From Protopterus annectens (lineage: Eukaryota > Chordata > Ceratodontiformes > Protopteridae), in contig NC_056732.1 of the NCBI RefSeq assembly GCF_019279795.1, forward strand, positions 1,077,619,083-1,077,683,082: a stretch of 64,000 nucleotides of DNA, in the 5' to 3' direction. A program made the translations under genes and the position numbers. Position 1 is the first letter of the stretch, and every line of letters starts with the position of its first letter. This document shows positions 21,367 to 30,853 of this stretch, one piece after another. The notes beneath the pieces were generated by a model. That model was not told the DNA's origin. It saw only the letters and a list, made by a program, of their open reading frames with translations, and did no database searches.

Positions 21367-22719
21367 CTGTGTGACACTGAATACTGTTCATACTTGAGTC
21401 ATTGGGTCTTTGTACATAGCCTGCACTAATTCTGCCAATGTTTCTGGGACTTTGAGCCACCACAGGGCTGCCCAAATCATCTTTCTTGGGACCTTGTTAT
21501 ATGTTTCCTCCAAGTCTAGAAATGCCCAATTAGACTCCTTCCTCATCTCTAGCTTCTTCTCAACTATCTCACTACAAACATTGGATCAGTTGTGCTGTAT
21601 CCTGATCTAAATCTGAGTTGCTCATCTCCCATCTTACTATCTAGTACTTTTTATAACCATTTATCAATCACCCTTTCCAGAACTTTCATGCAGTGTGGCA
21701 GGAGTTTGATACCTATGTACTTCCTACTGTTGTGTATATCCTCTTTTGTTCTTGTAGAGTGGCACGAGTATGCTTATTCTCCAGTTGTCTGGGATATGTA
21801 TTTCTCTCCACACTGCTATGATTACTCTCAGGAGCCATTTGTCCCCTATCTCACCCGGTGTCTTTCTCATATGTTGTGACCTCATCTCTGCCTACTGCTT
21901 TCCTTGACTTCATTTTCTGTAGTGCTGTTTTTATTTCTTCTAAGGTGGGCTCCTCTTCTCTCATTGTAAGCTGTGTCTGGGACAGAACAACATCTGTGGG
22001 GTTTTCTTCATTCAGAAGCTGCTGTAAGTTCTCCTTCCATCTGTCTTTGATGTTCTATGGACTGGTGAGCGGGTTGTTGCTGGCATCCCTTATGAAGAAC
22101 GTCTGACTATCTTCATCTTTCTTTCTTTACCTTGCAGCCTGATATATTTTCTTTGTGCCACCTACTGAGTCACTTTCCAGAAGCTGGTAGAGTGCCTCCA
22201 ATGCCCTATTCTTTGCTATTGCAACTTATTTCTTTGTTAGCCAACCAGTATTCCTTCCTAGCCAGGTCTGTCTTTATCACGTTGACCTGCACTCCTTCTT
22301 TCTTTTGATGACTTCCTGGATTTCTGCAGTCCACTACCAGCTTTCCTTATCCACCTTATTTCCATGCCTGGCTGGGCCACATATCATATCTATTCTGTAA
22401 ACCTGACATATCCTGTTTTGAGGTGCTGCCATTCTTCAACTCCACCAGTTTCCTCCTTTTTTGGGATGCTAGAGCCATGAGTAATTCCTTGAACTGTTGT
22501 AATTTCTCTCCAGGCAACTTCCAGGTGTTCAGCCTAGTCTCTGTTGACTTTGGAGTCTTCTCTGATGTCTGCTTGCAGCTGATTGTTTATGGTTTATGCT
22601 GTGGGTTGACAGTTTCACTGGAGAAGACTTTGCATTCACTGATTCTACATTATTGCCCTTTCCTTACTAGGAGAAAGTCTACCTGAGTTGCATGTTTATC
22701 TCTTTTGAATGTGATCTTG

Positions 22720-23106
22720 TCAGTGTCTCTTTCTGAACCACTTTTTGGCTACTATCATGCCATTTGCCAGACAGAAGTCTAGAATGGCCTCTCCTTCTTT
22801 GTTCCTGTTGCCCCACCCATGTTGACCCAGGCAGCCTTCATATCCTGTTCTGTCTGTCCGAATATGTGCATTCAAGTCACCCATTATCGACACTAGTTCA
22901 TGTTGACCTGCTTTATGTAGTAGGTCCTGCAACTGCTGTCTGATTGTACTCTTCTCTTCACTATCACAACCCTGCCGTGGGGTATAGGCTGAGGTTATAA
23001 ATACTGTCCTATCATTAGACAGGAGTCTGATTGCCATGAGTCTGTCATTAATTCTGATGACATCCCTTACTGCCTTCTGAAGCCTCTCTCTCACCACAAT
23101 TTCCAC
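22720..23106 (-). pseudogene. RTE-like endonuclease fragment
   Basis: APE-type endonuclease: ITSAYTPRQGCDSEEKSTI, IMGDLNAHIRTDRTGYEG (GDxNAH active-site block) and GQHGWGNRNKEGEAILDFC, then NGMIVAKKWFRKR. The order and the HGWGxRNxxGxxLLDFC signature are those of RTE endonucleases. Upstream minus-strand sequence (to about 23310) contains the earlier part of the domain in a broken frame. Confidence 0.88.
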
Positions 23107-23739
23107 ACCATTTCAGCCTGTCTTCCTCCTTTGTAGTAGACTCTGGATCCCAAGCCAATTAGCTTTGCAGCACTGCCCTTCCATCTTGTGTCTTAGATAC
23201 ATAGGATGGCCAGCCTCCTCTGTATCATCATGTCATCCACTTCCAAGCCCGAACCTATCAGTGAACCTACACTGAGTGCAGTAATTCTTAGTTTATGTTT
23301 TGCAGGTTGATTAGTTTCAAGTCCAGCTTTTGCTCAACAGAGCTATCCTGGATAACCCATGCTGGGAGAATGGAAAGCAGCCAGCCAGTAGCTTATTGAC
23401 TGAGGGCTGCTGGGCTTTATGGTGGGAACACACTGGCCAATGGTTGCACATACCCCCCTCCCACCATTAGCATGGGTCCCCAGCTTAGGATGGAGTAGGC
23501 CAGATCCTCGACCCACTTATCACCGGCAAATACCCATGCCCATTTGACGACAACAGTCAACATGACCGAATCACTTAGAGCCATATTTCACTCTGTTGAG
23601 TGGCTAGCTCTACCACGATTTGCAATCTGTGATCCGAGTTCTCCTATGTTGAGGATACTGCGCAACACAGTAGATGCCCAAAGTCGTTGGTCTATACAAT
23701 TTTTCCCTTATAAGGCACCGTGCGGAGTCTGTGCTGCCA

Positions 23740-23905
23740 CCCATAGCTCCATTTCATTGGTGATTTTGAGATGGAAACAGCATGTTTTCAGAGGTGGGAG
23801 CAACCCCACAGAGACAAAGGGAGAACATGCATACTCCAAACAGGCATTGGCCAGAGGACAGGCTTGAACCTTGTACTTTGTGCATGGTCAGTATCCATTT
23901 TGCAT
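23740..23905 (-). mobile_element. tRNA-derived SINE, core type, diverged
   Basis: The minus strand reads GGTTCAAGCCTGTCC (box B-like) followed by GGAGTATGCATGTTCTCCCT and TTGCTCCCACCTCTGAAAAC, matching the core of the SINE at 35945-36235. Confidence 0.7.
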
Positions 23906-24659
23906 AAAGGAAAATGAAGTGATAATGGCAATGGTTGCTAAGGAAATTCAAAATAAGCCCTGATTCCTAGACATCTCAATGGGAGTGCTAGGACTAAAGG
24001 CATTCGTCAATAGCAACCAGAGATGCTATTTGATCTTGAGGCTGCCTTGACCAACTGTACCGGTTACTGAAAAGCAAAACTTTAATTTGAGGTTGTCCTT
24101 GCTGGGACTTAACCAGTTCAGATTAATGTCAACTCAAAGGATTAACTTATTCATAGCTTGTCCTTGTAAGTAGATTTGTGAACCTCCTCAAAGGTTTAGA
24201 CTGTTGCCAGTGGAGGAATGTAAGCCACATTAGTGAAAAGTTTTGTATGACCACCTATCCAGTTTTGAATTTGTCCAGCCATCATTGCATACTTTTAAGT
24301 GGTAAACTTACCCAGAACTAGTGAAGAATTGAACCCAATCTGGTCCTTGACATCAGTCATAACCCTTGGTCCCCACTCTTTATTGTCGTTTTCAAGGTTT
24401 TTGTGCAGGCTATTCTTTAGATATTCAGCTGGAGCCAAGGAGTGATCAACCTGTCCCTGGAGATTAGTCTCTTAAGTAATTTGATTGCAGATCAAGGATA
24501 CTTGGAATCAGGGACTTTACTGATATGTCCAGGTATGTGGCACACACAGGCCAGAAGTTTTTTTTTTTTTTTTACTCCTCAACTTTGAATCGAGGGGAGC
24601 ACCAGCTGGAGTAACTGCACAGGGCACCAGATGACCTGGATACAGTTCTGCCACTAAAA
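23906..24659. other. Unannotated spacer
   Basis: No signature except a T-run at about 24559-24575, which could be the reverse of a poly(A) tail of an unrecognised retroposon. Confidence 0.4.
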
Positions 24660-24753
24660 AAATGAATGACTAAAATTGCTAAAAGTTTAATATACTTCAA
24701 AGGTAAAAATGTAAAAAAAACATACAACTATTAAATAAACAACTGATAAGCGC

Positions 24754-24781
24754 TTTCATTCCATACTTAGAACGTCATCAG
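24754..24781 (-). ncRNA. Hammerhead-like core at the PLE 3' end (predicted)
   Basis: The minus strand reads CTGATGA (24775-24781) followed 17 bases later by GAAAGCGC. The bases between can form a short stem (GTTC with GGAAT, including a G-U pair). CUGANGA-stem-GAAA is the hammerhead ribozyme core, and hammerhead motifs are known from Penelope-like elements. Stem III and the cleavage-site nucleotides were not established, so activity is not claimed. Confidence 0.5.
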
Positions 24782-24979
24782 ACCAAGTTGCTTCTTATCC
24801 ATACACATTAAATAAATTACTAAAAATCACATGACCGCTGCATTAGTGAATTAACCCTTTGCTCTTCAAAGCAATTTTAAAATGCTGTCTATTATTAATT
24901 CCTGGTATGTGCAAGCATTTAACTTACTTGCCAACAATATTTCTTCCAGTCCAATTCATTTTCAGCATCCAGTCTTGAA

Positions 24980-26116
24980 TTATAATTAAATATTTAAATA
25001 AACAAAAAGTCTGTTGGAGTTAATGCTCAGCGGAAAACAGCAACAGCAAAATAAAACCAAACAGATAACCGCTGAGCAAAACAATGAAGGGTAGCAAAAT
25101 TGCTTCCAACGGCTCAAAAACGTTAAGGCTTAAGCAGATATTCTTCTGGTAAAATGAAAACATCAAAGCACTTAAAAAAACAGGTTTATTGTATCATTAA
25201 GAGGTGGCGCTTCATAAACATAGCTTCTTCAGACCTTGTTGTAAAAATCCATTAAGCCAATTGATTTAAATACACAAAAGAGCGCCAAAACCACAGACTT
25301 TCCTTAAAGGGAAATAGTCTTAATAAAACACAAGTAGATACATAAATACATATAACATATACTAAAACTGCTAAAAACATGTGTGTCTCATACTACCACT
25401 GTATCAAATGCATGAATAAAAATAAAAATAAAAATTAATACATATGCTTAAGCATCATCTCTGATGTCTAATCTCCTGGACTTGAGGTGGGCGTAAAGGA
25501 ACTTTACCATTTAGCCCTGGTAATACATCAGCTCTAAACTTGATGATCCAGTTGATCTCCCTAACTTCCGTGTGATTCTCAATGTCGAGACATTGAGAAT
25601 CACACGGAAGTTAGGGAGATCAACTGGATCATCAAGTTTAGAGCTGATGTACCAGGGCTAAATGGTAAAGTTCCTACGCCCTCAAGTCCAGGAGATTAGG
25701 ACATCAGAGATGATGCTTAAGCATGTATTAATTTTATTTTTATTATTCATGCATTTGATACAGTGGTAGTATGAGACACATGTTTTAGCAGTTTTAGTAT
25801 ATGTTATATGTATTTATGTATCTACTTGTGTTTTATTAAGACTATTTCCTTTAAGGAAAGTCTGTGGTTTTGGCGCTTGTGTATTTAAATCAATTGGCTT
25901 AATGGATTTTACAACAAGGTCTGAAGAAGCTATGTTTATGTAAAGCGCCACCTCTTAATGATACAATAAACCTGTTTTTTTAAGTGCTTTGACGTTTTCA
26001 TTTTACCAGAAGAATATCTGCTTAAGCCTTAACGTTTTTGAGCCGTTGGAAGCAATTTTGCTACCCTTCATTGTTTTGCTCAGCGGTTATCTGTTTGGTT
26101 TTATAATTAAATATTT
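24980..26116. repeat. Giant palindrome (arms ~520-536 bp) flanked by a 16-bp direct repeat
   Basis: The left arm (25051-25586) and right arm (25589-26104) are near-perfect inverted copies separated by 2 bases at 25587-25588. The insertion (24996-26100) lies between two copies of TTATAATTAAATATTT (24980-24995 and 26101-26116), a 16-bp target duplication. The arms include CTGAAGAAGC with AAAGCGCC (25921-25948) and an AATAAA downstream, like the PLE tail, so the element is probably a head-to-head PLE-derived insertion. About 55 unpaired bases (24996-25050) sit outside the left arm. Confidence 0.93.
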
Positions 26117-26197
26117 GATCAATAACTGAAAATTTGAACAGCACTTTTTTCACTTCTTAAAAATGCCTTTGCTTGACATGTTTTGCTAATGCATTAC

Positions 26198-26518
26198 TTA
26201 AATTGATTTTTTTTCCATTGCTCGTACATGCTGGTAAATTCTCATATTAAACTGTCTAATCATTCTGCCAACATAAAATGCAGGACACAGTTCACACAAT
26301 GCTATATAAACAAATTTGGATTTACAATAATAATCAAATAATTTAATTTCATAATCTCTGGCTGTAAGCCATATCCTGTCCCCCTCTAAGATGTATTTAC
26401 AAAAATTACAATTACCACATTTAAAAATTCCATTGTTCTGTTCCATAACATTTTTGTTCTCAAAACTACCCTTATGAAAATATTCTTTTAGGTTTCTACC
26501 TCTTTTGGACACAAGCAC
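26198..26518 (-). pseudogene. PLE GIY-YIG endonuclease domain
   Basis: Opens MLVSKRGRNLKEYF, the basic linker preceding the nuclease in PLEs, then a Cys cluster CGNCNFCKY. The GIY-YIG-like core follows: FVYIALCELCPAFYVGRMIRQFNMRIYQH, with YVG and the catalytic Arg in MRIYQH (RxxEH-type block; Gln replaces Glu). The enzyme in intact PLEs nicks DNA for target-primed reverse transcription. The ATG is not a real start; the frame joins the upstream PLE sequence once the 26558-26837 insertion is disregarded. Confidence 0.85.
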
Positions 26519-26543
26519 TGGATTATCCCCTGTGATACCTGTT

Positions 26544-26851
26544 AATTCTCAAAAGTTAATCCAAAAATCCAAAAAGTAGAGTAGTAACACAACAGAAATG
26601 TTATTAAAACAATTTTAAAACCAAAATAAAATCAGGATAAGAACTTTCAGCTTCAGCCTTCTTCAGATCCAGGATCTGAAGAAGACTGAAGCCAAAAGTG
26701 CTTATCCTGATTTTATTTTGGTTTTAAAATAGTTTTAATAAAGTTTCCGCTGTGTTACTACTCTCCTTTTTGGACTTTTGGATTTACTCATTTACTTTGG
26801 AAAATGATTTACTGATTTGACTTGGTTATTTTCAGCAAATTCTCAAAAGTT
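26544..26851. repeat. Foldback insertion inside the PLE, 14-bp target duplication
   Basis: Arms 26559-26670 and 26672-26783 are inverted copies around one central base. The insertion lies between two copies of AATTCTCAAAAGTT (26544-26557 and 26838-26851). The central arms carry GGATCTGAAGAAG, again a CTGAAGA motif. About 54 unpaired bases follow the right arm. It interrupts the PLE between the RT-side segment and the endonuclease segment, so it arrived later than the PLE. Confidence 0.93.
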
Positions 26852-27050
26852 CATCAGGAATATCCAGTTATTTTTCACTATTCCTCTTATATTTTTGTCA
26901 TCAACTGTATTTTTTAACAAACAAGCTAAGGTGAAATCTTTTGTCTCGTTACATGCCTTTGCAATGCTTTCATTCTCCATTCGGTTCCTACTTAAATAAT
27001 AATGAGCCCTTTTATTTTGAACTTCTATCATTATACTATCTGCCATTTTA
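26852..27050 (-). pseudogene. PLE post-RT segment
   Basis: Encodes RMENESIAKACNETKDFTL, ACLLKNTVDDKNIRGIVK and NNWIFLMNF, matching the region between the RT and the endonuclease linker of PLEs. The frame ends at a TGA that lies within the target duplication of the foldback. Confidence 0.7.
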
Positions 27051-27289
27051 TTGGATAATCTCTTTCATAACACCTAACTTTCATGTTTTCACATTCTTTG
27101 TTAAAACATCTGACTCATCTGTTAATTTGCTACCTCTTAAAAACTGGCCTTTTACTATATTTGTTTTAAGGTTCAAGTTATGCACACTATTAAAATGAAG
27201 GTAACTGTTAGTTTGAATATCCTTCTTAAAAATCTGTACTTTTAAATTGTTGGCAGACTAGTAAACTACAAAATCTAAAAATTGATACA

Positions 27290-27630
27290 TATTCTGTCTG
27301 ATCTGAATGTAAAATTCAAATAATCAGTCACATTATTTATTAATTAAATACATCATAAATTTAAGAAGTGCATTTTCAGTGCCATTCCATACCAAAAAAT
27401 AAATAATCTATAAAATATTTATAAACTACAACACATTTAAAACATTCAGATTTAAAAATATATTCCTTTTCCCAGACCGTCATAAAAATATTACCATAAC
27501 TTGGGGGTCATCGCTGCCTCCATAGCCACACCATTCAACTGCCTATATATTTATTGCCAAACTGAGCAAAATTGTATGTCTGGATCACATCTAAAATCTC
27601 TGTGAACAACCTTACCTGTTAACTGTTAAA
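27290..27630 (-). pseudogene. PLE reverse transcriptase relic
   Basis: Scattered over frames with stops. LNGVAMEAAM corresponds to the PLE GVAMGSPLAP-type block, then FYDGLGKGIYF, and YRLFIFWYGM where a YIDDLFIFW-type catalytic block is expected (catalytic Asp pair lost), followed by YLNFTFRSD. The order agrees with Penelope RTs. Highly degraded. Confidence 0.65.
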
Positions 27631-28352
27631 AAGACCTTTGCTTTGATAGTGATGTTGGCTGTGATTCTTGTTCCAAAACCTTGTTTGTTTTTTATATTGA
27701 TTCTGTTGTCATGGCACCTGTGCCCATGTTCTTTTTCCTATTCCTCCATCTTGATAAACTTCTACATTCTGAAAACCCCGATTGAAATTCTGTTGGTACT
27801 TTACTTGAAAATTATTAGTTTGCATCACTTGCTTCTTATTGCTAAATTTTCCTTGAATATTTCTTAATTCTTGGGCATCCAAATCTCCTTCCAAACTGAT
27901 TCTCATTCTTTTAGCTGTTCTATTGTTTCTGTTTCTGAACGACTTCTGCCTTACAGCAGCATTCCATTATGGGAAACTTCTTGTTAATTATTTTCCGAAG
28001 AACTAGTACAACATGGTCCAACTTTGAAGAATAATAAATGTCAGATTTGTGTGATGGGTTTTTAAGGGCATGACATATACTCTGGTCACAGAAGGCTTGA
28101 CACCAGATACTGAGAAAGCAGCAGTCATAATACTTATGTAGTAGGTGGGAGATAAACAAGCCTTGATTTTGATTTCTAGTAATGATACTTTTATCCAGAC
28201 TTGTGCTGAAATGTCAAATGTTATTTTGTCTGTAAGGAAGCATCTAGAGCATGATGCAGTATGGGCATAGTTACTGGAGGAGAACATTAACTTTGAAATA
28301 GTGGAAAAGCTTGTATCTGAGCTGAGGAACCAACTCTGAGGTATTATGATGT

Positions 28353-28919
28353 GATTAAACCGGGTCTATATTAGAACACCGAACGTTCAAAATGTCAAGT
28401 GTTCTAATATCGACCCGTTTTCAGCGAACGCTGAAAATATTGAAGAAACAGAAAACCAAATTTTTTCCTAGGGAAAGAATTTGGTTGTCCATTTCTGTTG
28501 CTTCGGTATTTTCAGCGCTCTGGTGGAAAGTTACTGGTCGGGTTCAGGTAAGTGTGCGATTGTGTGGACGTGAGGGTTAGGGCGGGGTAGGTGAGTTAGG
28601 GTTAGGGCGCGGGTGAGGTGACTGTGCGATAGTGACGGACCTTAGGGTTAGGGTTTGGGTTAAGGTAAGTGAATAGTTAGTGGTGTATGTATAGTTTAGT
28701 GTAGGGCTAGGTGTAAGAGTTTAGGTGTATGTGTGTGGATTGCTGTTTGTTTGGTGTGCTTGTGTTGTGTGTATGTGTTTTGGAACACTGACTTTTTTCC
28801 CTAGGAAAAAATTCGCTGTTCTGAATGTTTGATGTTTTGTATTTTCGATTGATAAGGTTCGATATTAGAACACTCGACATTTTGAATGTTCGGTGTTCTA
28901 ATATAGACCCGATTAAACC
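28353..28919. mobile_element. Mutator-type (MULE) MITE with 9-bp target duplication
   Basis: The element 28362-28910 is flanked by GATTAAACC at 28353-28361 and 28911-28919. The left terminus GGGTCTATATTAGAACACCG and the right terminus GGTGTTCTAATATAGACCC are inverted repeats, extending imperfectly to about 55 bp. A 9-bp duplication with long inverted termini is characteristic of Mutator elements. There is no transposase. The interior carries TTAGGG-like tracts (near 28575-28655) and a smaller inverted pair (TTTTTCCTAGGGAAAG near 28461 and TTTTTTCCCTAGGAAAAA near 28793). Confidence 0.9.
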
Positions 28920-29529
28920 AGTTATGCAGCCTGTAAATGCTAGTTAGTATGGACCTGGAGCTGTGTTAATGCAAGAGAAAAGGTAGTGTATGGGTCCAGA
29001 AAAACTTACCTTCACAAAAGGTGTGCTTACTTTCAAAAATAGTTTTAATCATTTTATATGGCTGTGAGAAATTCCAGGATCTAGTACTGCGCTAGATGGA
29101 TTATAAGGTTTTACAAAGTATTTTCAGACTTATTGATTACAAAGAATATTGCTTAATTTGGAAGAATGTGATTTTACAATCCATTACAGTCAGGTAAGCA
29201 AGTGCATATTGCAGATTTGTTGAGCAGACCTTATCCCAAGTAACAAAGGAAGAGCCGCTAAGTAAACATTTGGAAATGTTACTGGTTATTCCTCAGTTAA
29301 ATCTCTCACAAGACAAAGGAGTGCTATACATAGGAGGACAGAGAAATGCATCTTCTCCAAGATGCTGCTGTGAAAAAGTAGTCAGATTAGTTATCAGAAG
29401 TGTGCAGTAATATGTCTGCACAGAGATGTGATTAGTCATGTTTAAGCCAGACTGAGTGATAATATCTAATCAACTAAACTGTAGTAGTGAAAAAAAACAC
29501 ACATTGCACTTGTATTGTGCAGGCAAAAG

Positions 29530-30240
29530 AGAGTACATGATGTGCTGTACTGGCAAAAAATGTGAGAATGGCTTAAAGGCATAGCACGGTGCTGTGAAGT
29601 CAGCAGTATGGGCCATCATCAGGATCCTAAGGAAGAGAAGCTCTCAAAGAACATAACAGAATTCCCATGGAATAAGGTTGGGGTTCATTTTTTTTCAATT
29701 CAGCGATTCCCATTATCTGGTCTGCAGAGACTGCTATTCCAAGCTTTCAGTGTTAGTGAAGTTAAGGTATACTGCAAACACGGTTACTGTTCTGAAGAGA
29801 ATATTCCGGAGGTATGGAATACCAGAAACAAGATACCTTGGTTAACAAACCTCAGTTTATTTGTCAAGAGTTCAAGATGTTTGCAAGAAAATGGAAATTT
29901 AAGCTAGGTACTACAAATCTCTGTATACCCAAAGCAACGGACAAGTAGAGGGGAGGGATTCAAGCCACGTAGTGACTCATGAAGAAATGCATCATTACTG
30001 AAAAGGAGGATCATTGTTTGGTTACATTAGAAGAAGAATTATGCCACTACAAGGAATAAGAATGTTGCCAGTGCTGTTGATAATGATTTGGAGGCTCAGC
30101 TGTAGATTATCTACAGACATTTCAGTAGTATTACCAGAATACAGCAACAGTGCCATACAGTTTTATTTATCTTTTATTAAATGGTGTACTGCACTGGTCC
30201 AAGTAGTTAAAGCAACAAAGCATGCCAAAATACTATGACT
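29530..30240 (+). pseudogene. Gypsy-like integrase relic
   Basis: The longest frame is 29608-29907: MGHHQDPKEEKLSKNI, then EFPWNKVGVHFF, the start of the DDE integrase core. The expected catalytic D(D)E residues are not intact. A downstream frame contains QFVCQEFKMFARKWKF and CIPKATDK (the PQSNGQ-type block worn). 30014-30238 contains PLQGIRMLPVLLIMIWRLSC, matching the block after the core in gypsy integrases. Frameshifts near 29860 and 30010. Confidence 0.75.
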
Positions 30241-30670
30241 GCTTCCTAGTTTAAAAAAGTGGATAAAATGAGAGTGTAAGTACTGAAATGTCTGCATGAA
30301 GGTTAGCTGGAAGGAGTTGTTAGGTCATGCTGGGGAGCCAAAATTCTATCACATAAAGGTACCTTGTTTGCTTAAACTTGGAAGTAGTAGAAAACTCTTT
30401 TATACCATGATCATTACTCAGTATGGTGTATTTCATGTCCAAGGACAGAGCACCAGACTCTGATACCTTCTAATAGAATGAGGACTACAGATGTTACAAA
30501 TAATTCCATTCATACTTTTGCAGTCTGAAACTATGTCTAGAAGACAAAGCATCTGAGAAACTTGAAGAGAATCTTCCAGAATATTTGGCCAGTCTAAATG
30601 CTGCAAAGAACCAAGCTATAGCTGGAGTGTCCAGATTTAGAAAATTATTCATAAATTACAGTGTTACAAT

Positions 30671-30853
30671 GACTGTTTATGTTGTTGTCTTTCAGCTTTT
30701 CCCGGTTAGGGGTCGCCACAGTGGAACTTCGGTCCGCTAATGATTGGCAGTAGATTTTGACGAACGCTGAGGTGCCAGCTCGACGTTCAACCTTCAACGA
30801 AGGCACGCCCATTTATGCATGTCGTTCGAACGCCCACCCAACCGACTGTTTAT
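30671..30853 (+). mobile_element. Short retroposon (GGGGTCGCCACAG type), full copy with 10-bp target duplication
   Basis: The insert 30681-30843 (163 bp) lies between two copies of GACTGTTTAT (30671-30680 and 30844-30853). It starts GTTGTTGTCTTTCAGC, contains GGGGTCGCCACAGTGG and GTCCGCTAATGATTGGCAGT, and ends CGCCCACCCAACC. No inverted termini and no poly(A) tail. The second copy at 18704-18836 is about 90% alike. Its replication partner is unknown; I note only that it is non-coding. Confidence 0.85.

Larger units (their letters stand above)
20430..23545 (-). mobile_element. RTE-like LINE (copy A)
   Basis: The minus strand carries an APE-type endonuclease (22720-23106 and upstream to about 23310) and an RT (20962-21366 and around). 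It ends at a (GATGAT)-rich tail at about 20440-20460, the kind of short simple-repeat tail seen on RTE elements. A second copy of the 3' part lies at 42849-43495 in plus orientation with the same tail. Numerous stops; non-functional. The 5' limit near 23545 is uncertain: sequence to there reads as possible 5' UTR. Confidence 0.85.
24660..27906 (-). mobile_element. Penelope-like element (PLE), degraded, with two palindromic insertions
   Basis: The minus strand encodes a PLE RT relic (about 27300-27620), the post-RT segment (about 26852-27050), and a GIY-YIG endonuclease (26198-26518). Its tail carries a hammerhead-like core (24754-24781). PLEs pair RT with a GIY-YIG nuclease instead of an APE nuclease. 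Two foldback insertions, each flanked by a direct repeat, interrupt it (24996-26100 and 26558-26837). The 5' limit near 27906 is a guess. Confidence 0.85.
28020..30290 (+). mobile_element. Ty3/gypsy-like LTR retrotransposon pol relic
   Basis: Broken pol in order: end of RT (VTEGLTPDTEKAAVI near 28092), connection segment (NVILSVRKHLEHDAVWA near 28230), RNase H (GPGAVLMQEK near 28960; KQVHIADLLSRPY near 29195), integrase zinc-finger side (RVHDVLYWQK near 29530), integrase core (FPWNKVGVHFF near 29665), and C-terminal blocks (PLQGIRMLPVLLIMIW near 30044). No LTRs were identified. A 549 bp Mutator-like MITE splits it at 28362-28910. Many stops; old copy. Confidence 0.82.

Noticed and set aside
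24559..24575. Poly(T) as the end of a processed pseudogene
   Set aside because: No gene-derived sequence or target duplication could be recognised next to it.
28540..28680. Interstitial telomere from a chromosome fusion
   Set aside because: The TTAGGG tracts are short, imperfect and lie wholly inside a MITE bounded by a 9-bp target duplication.
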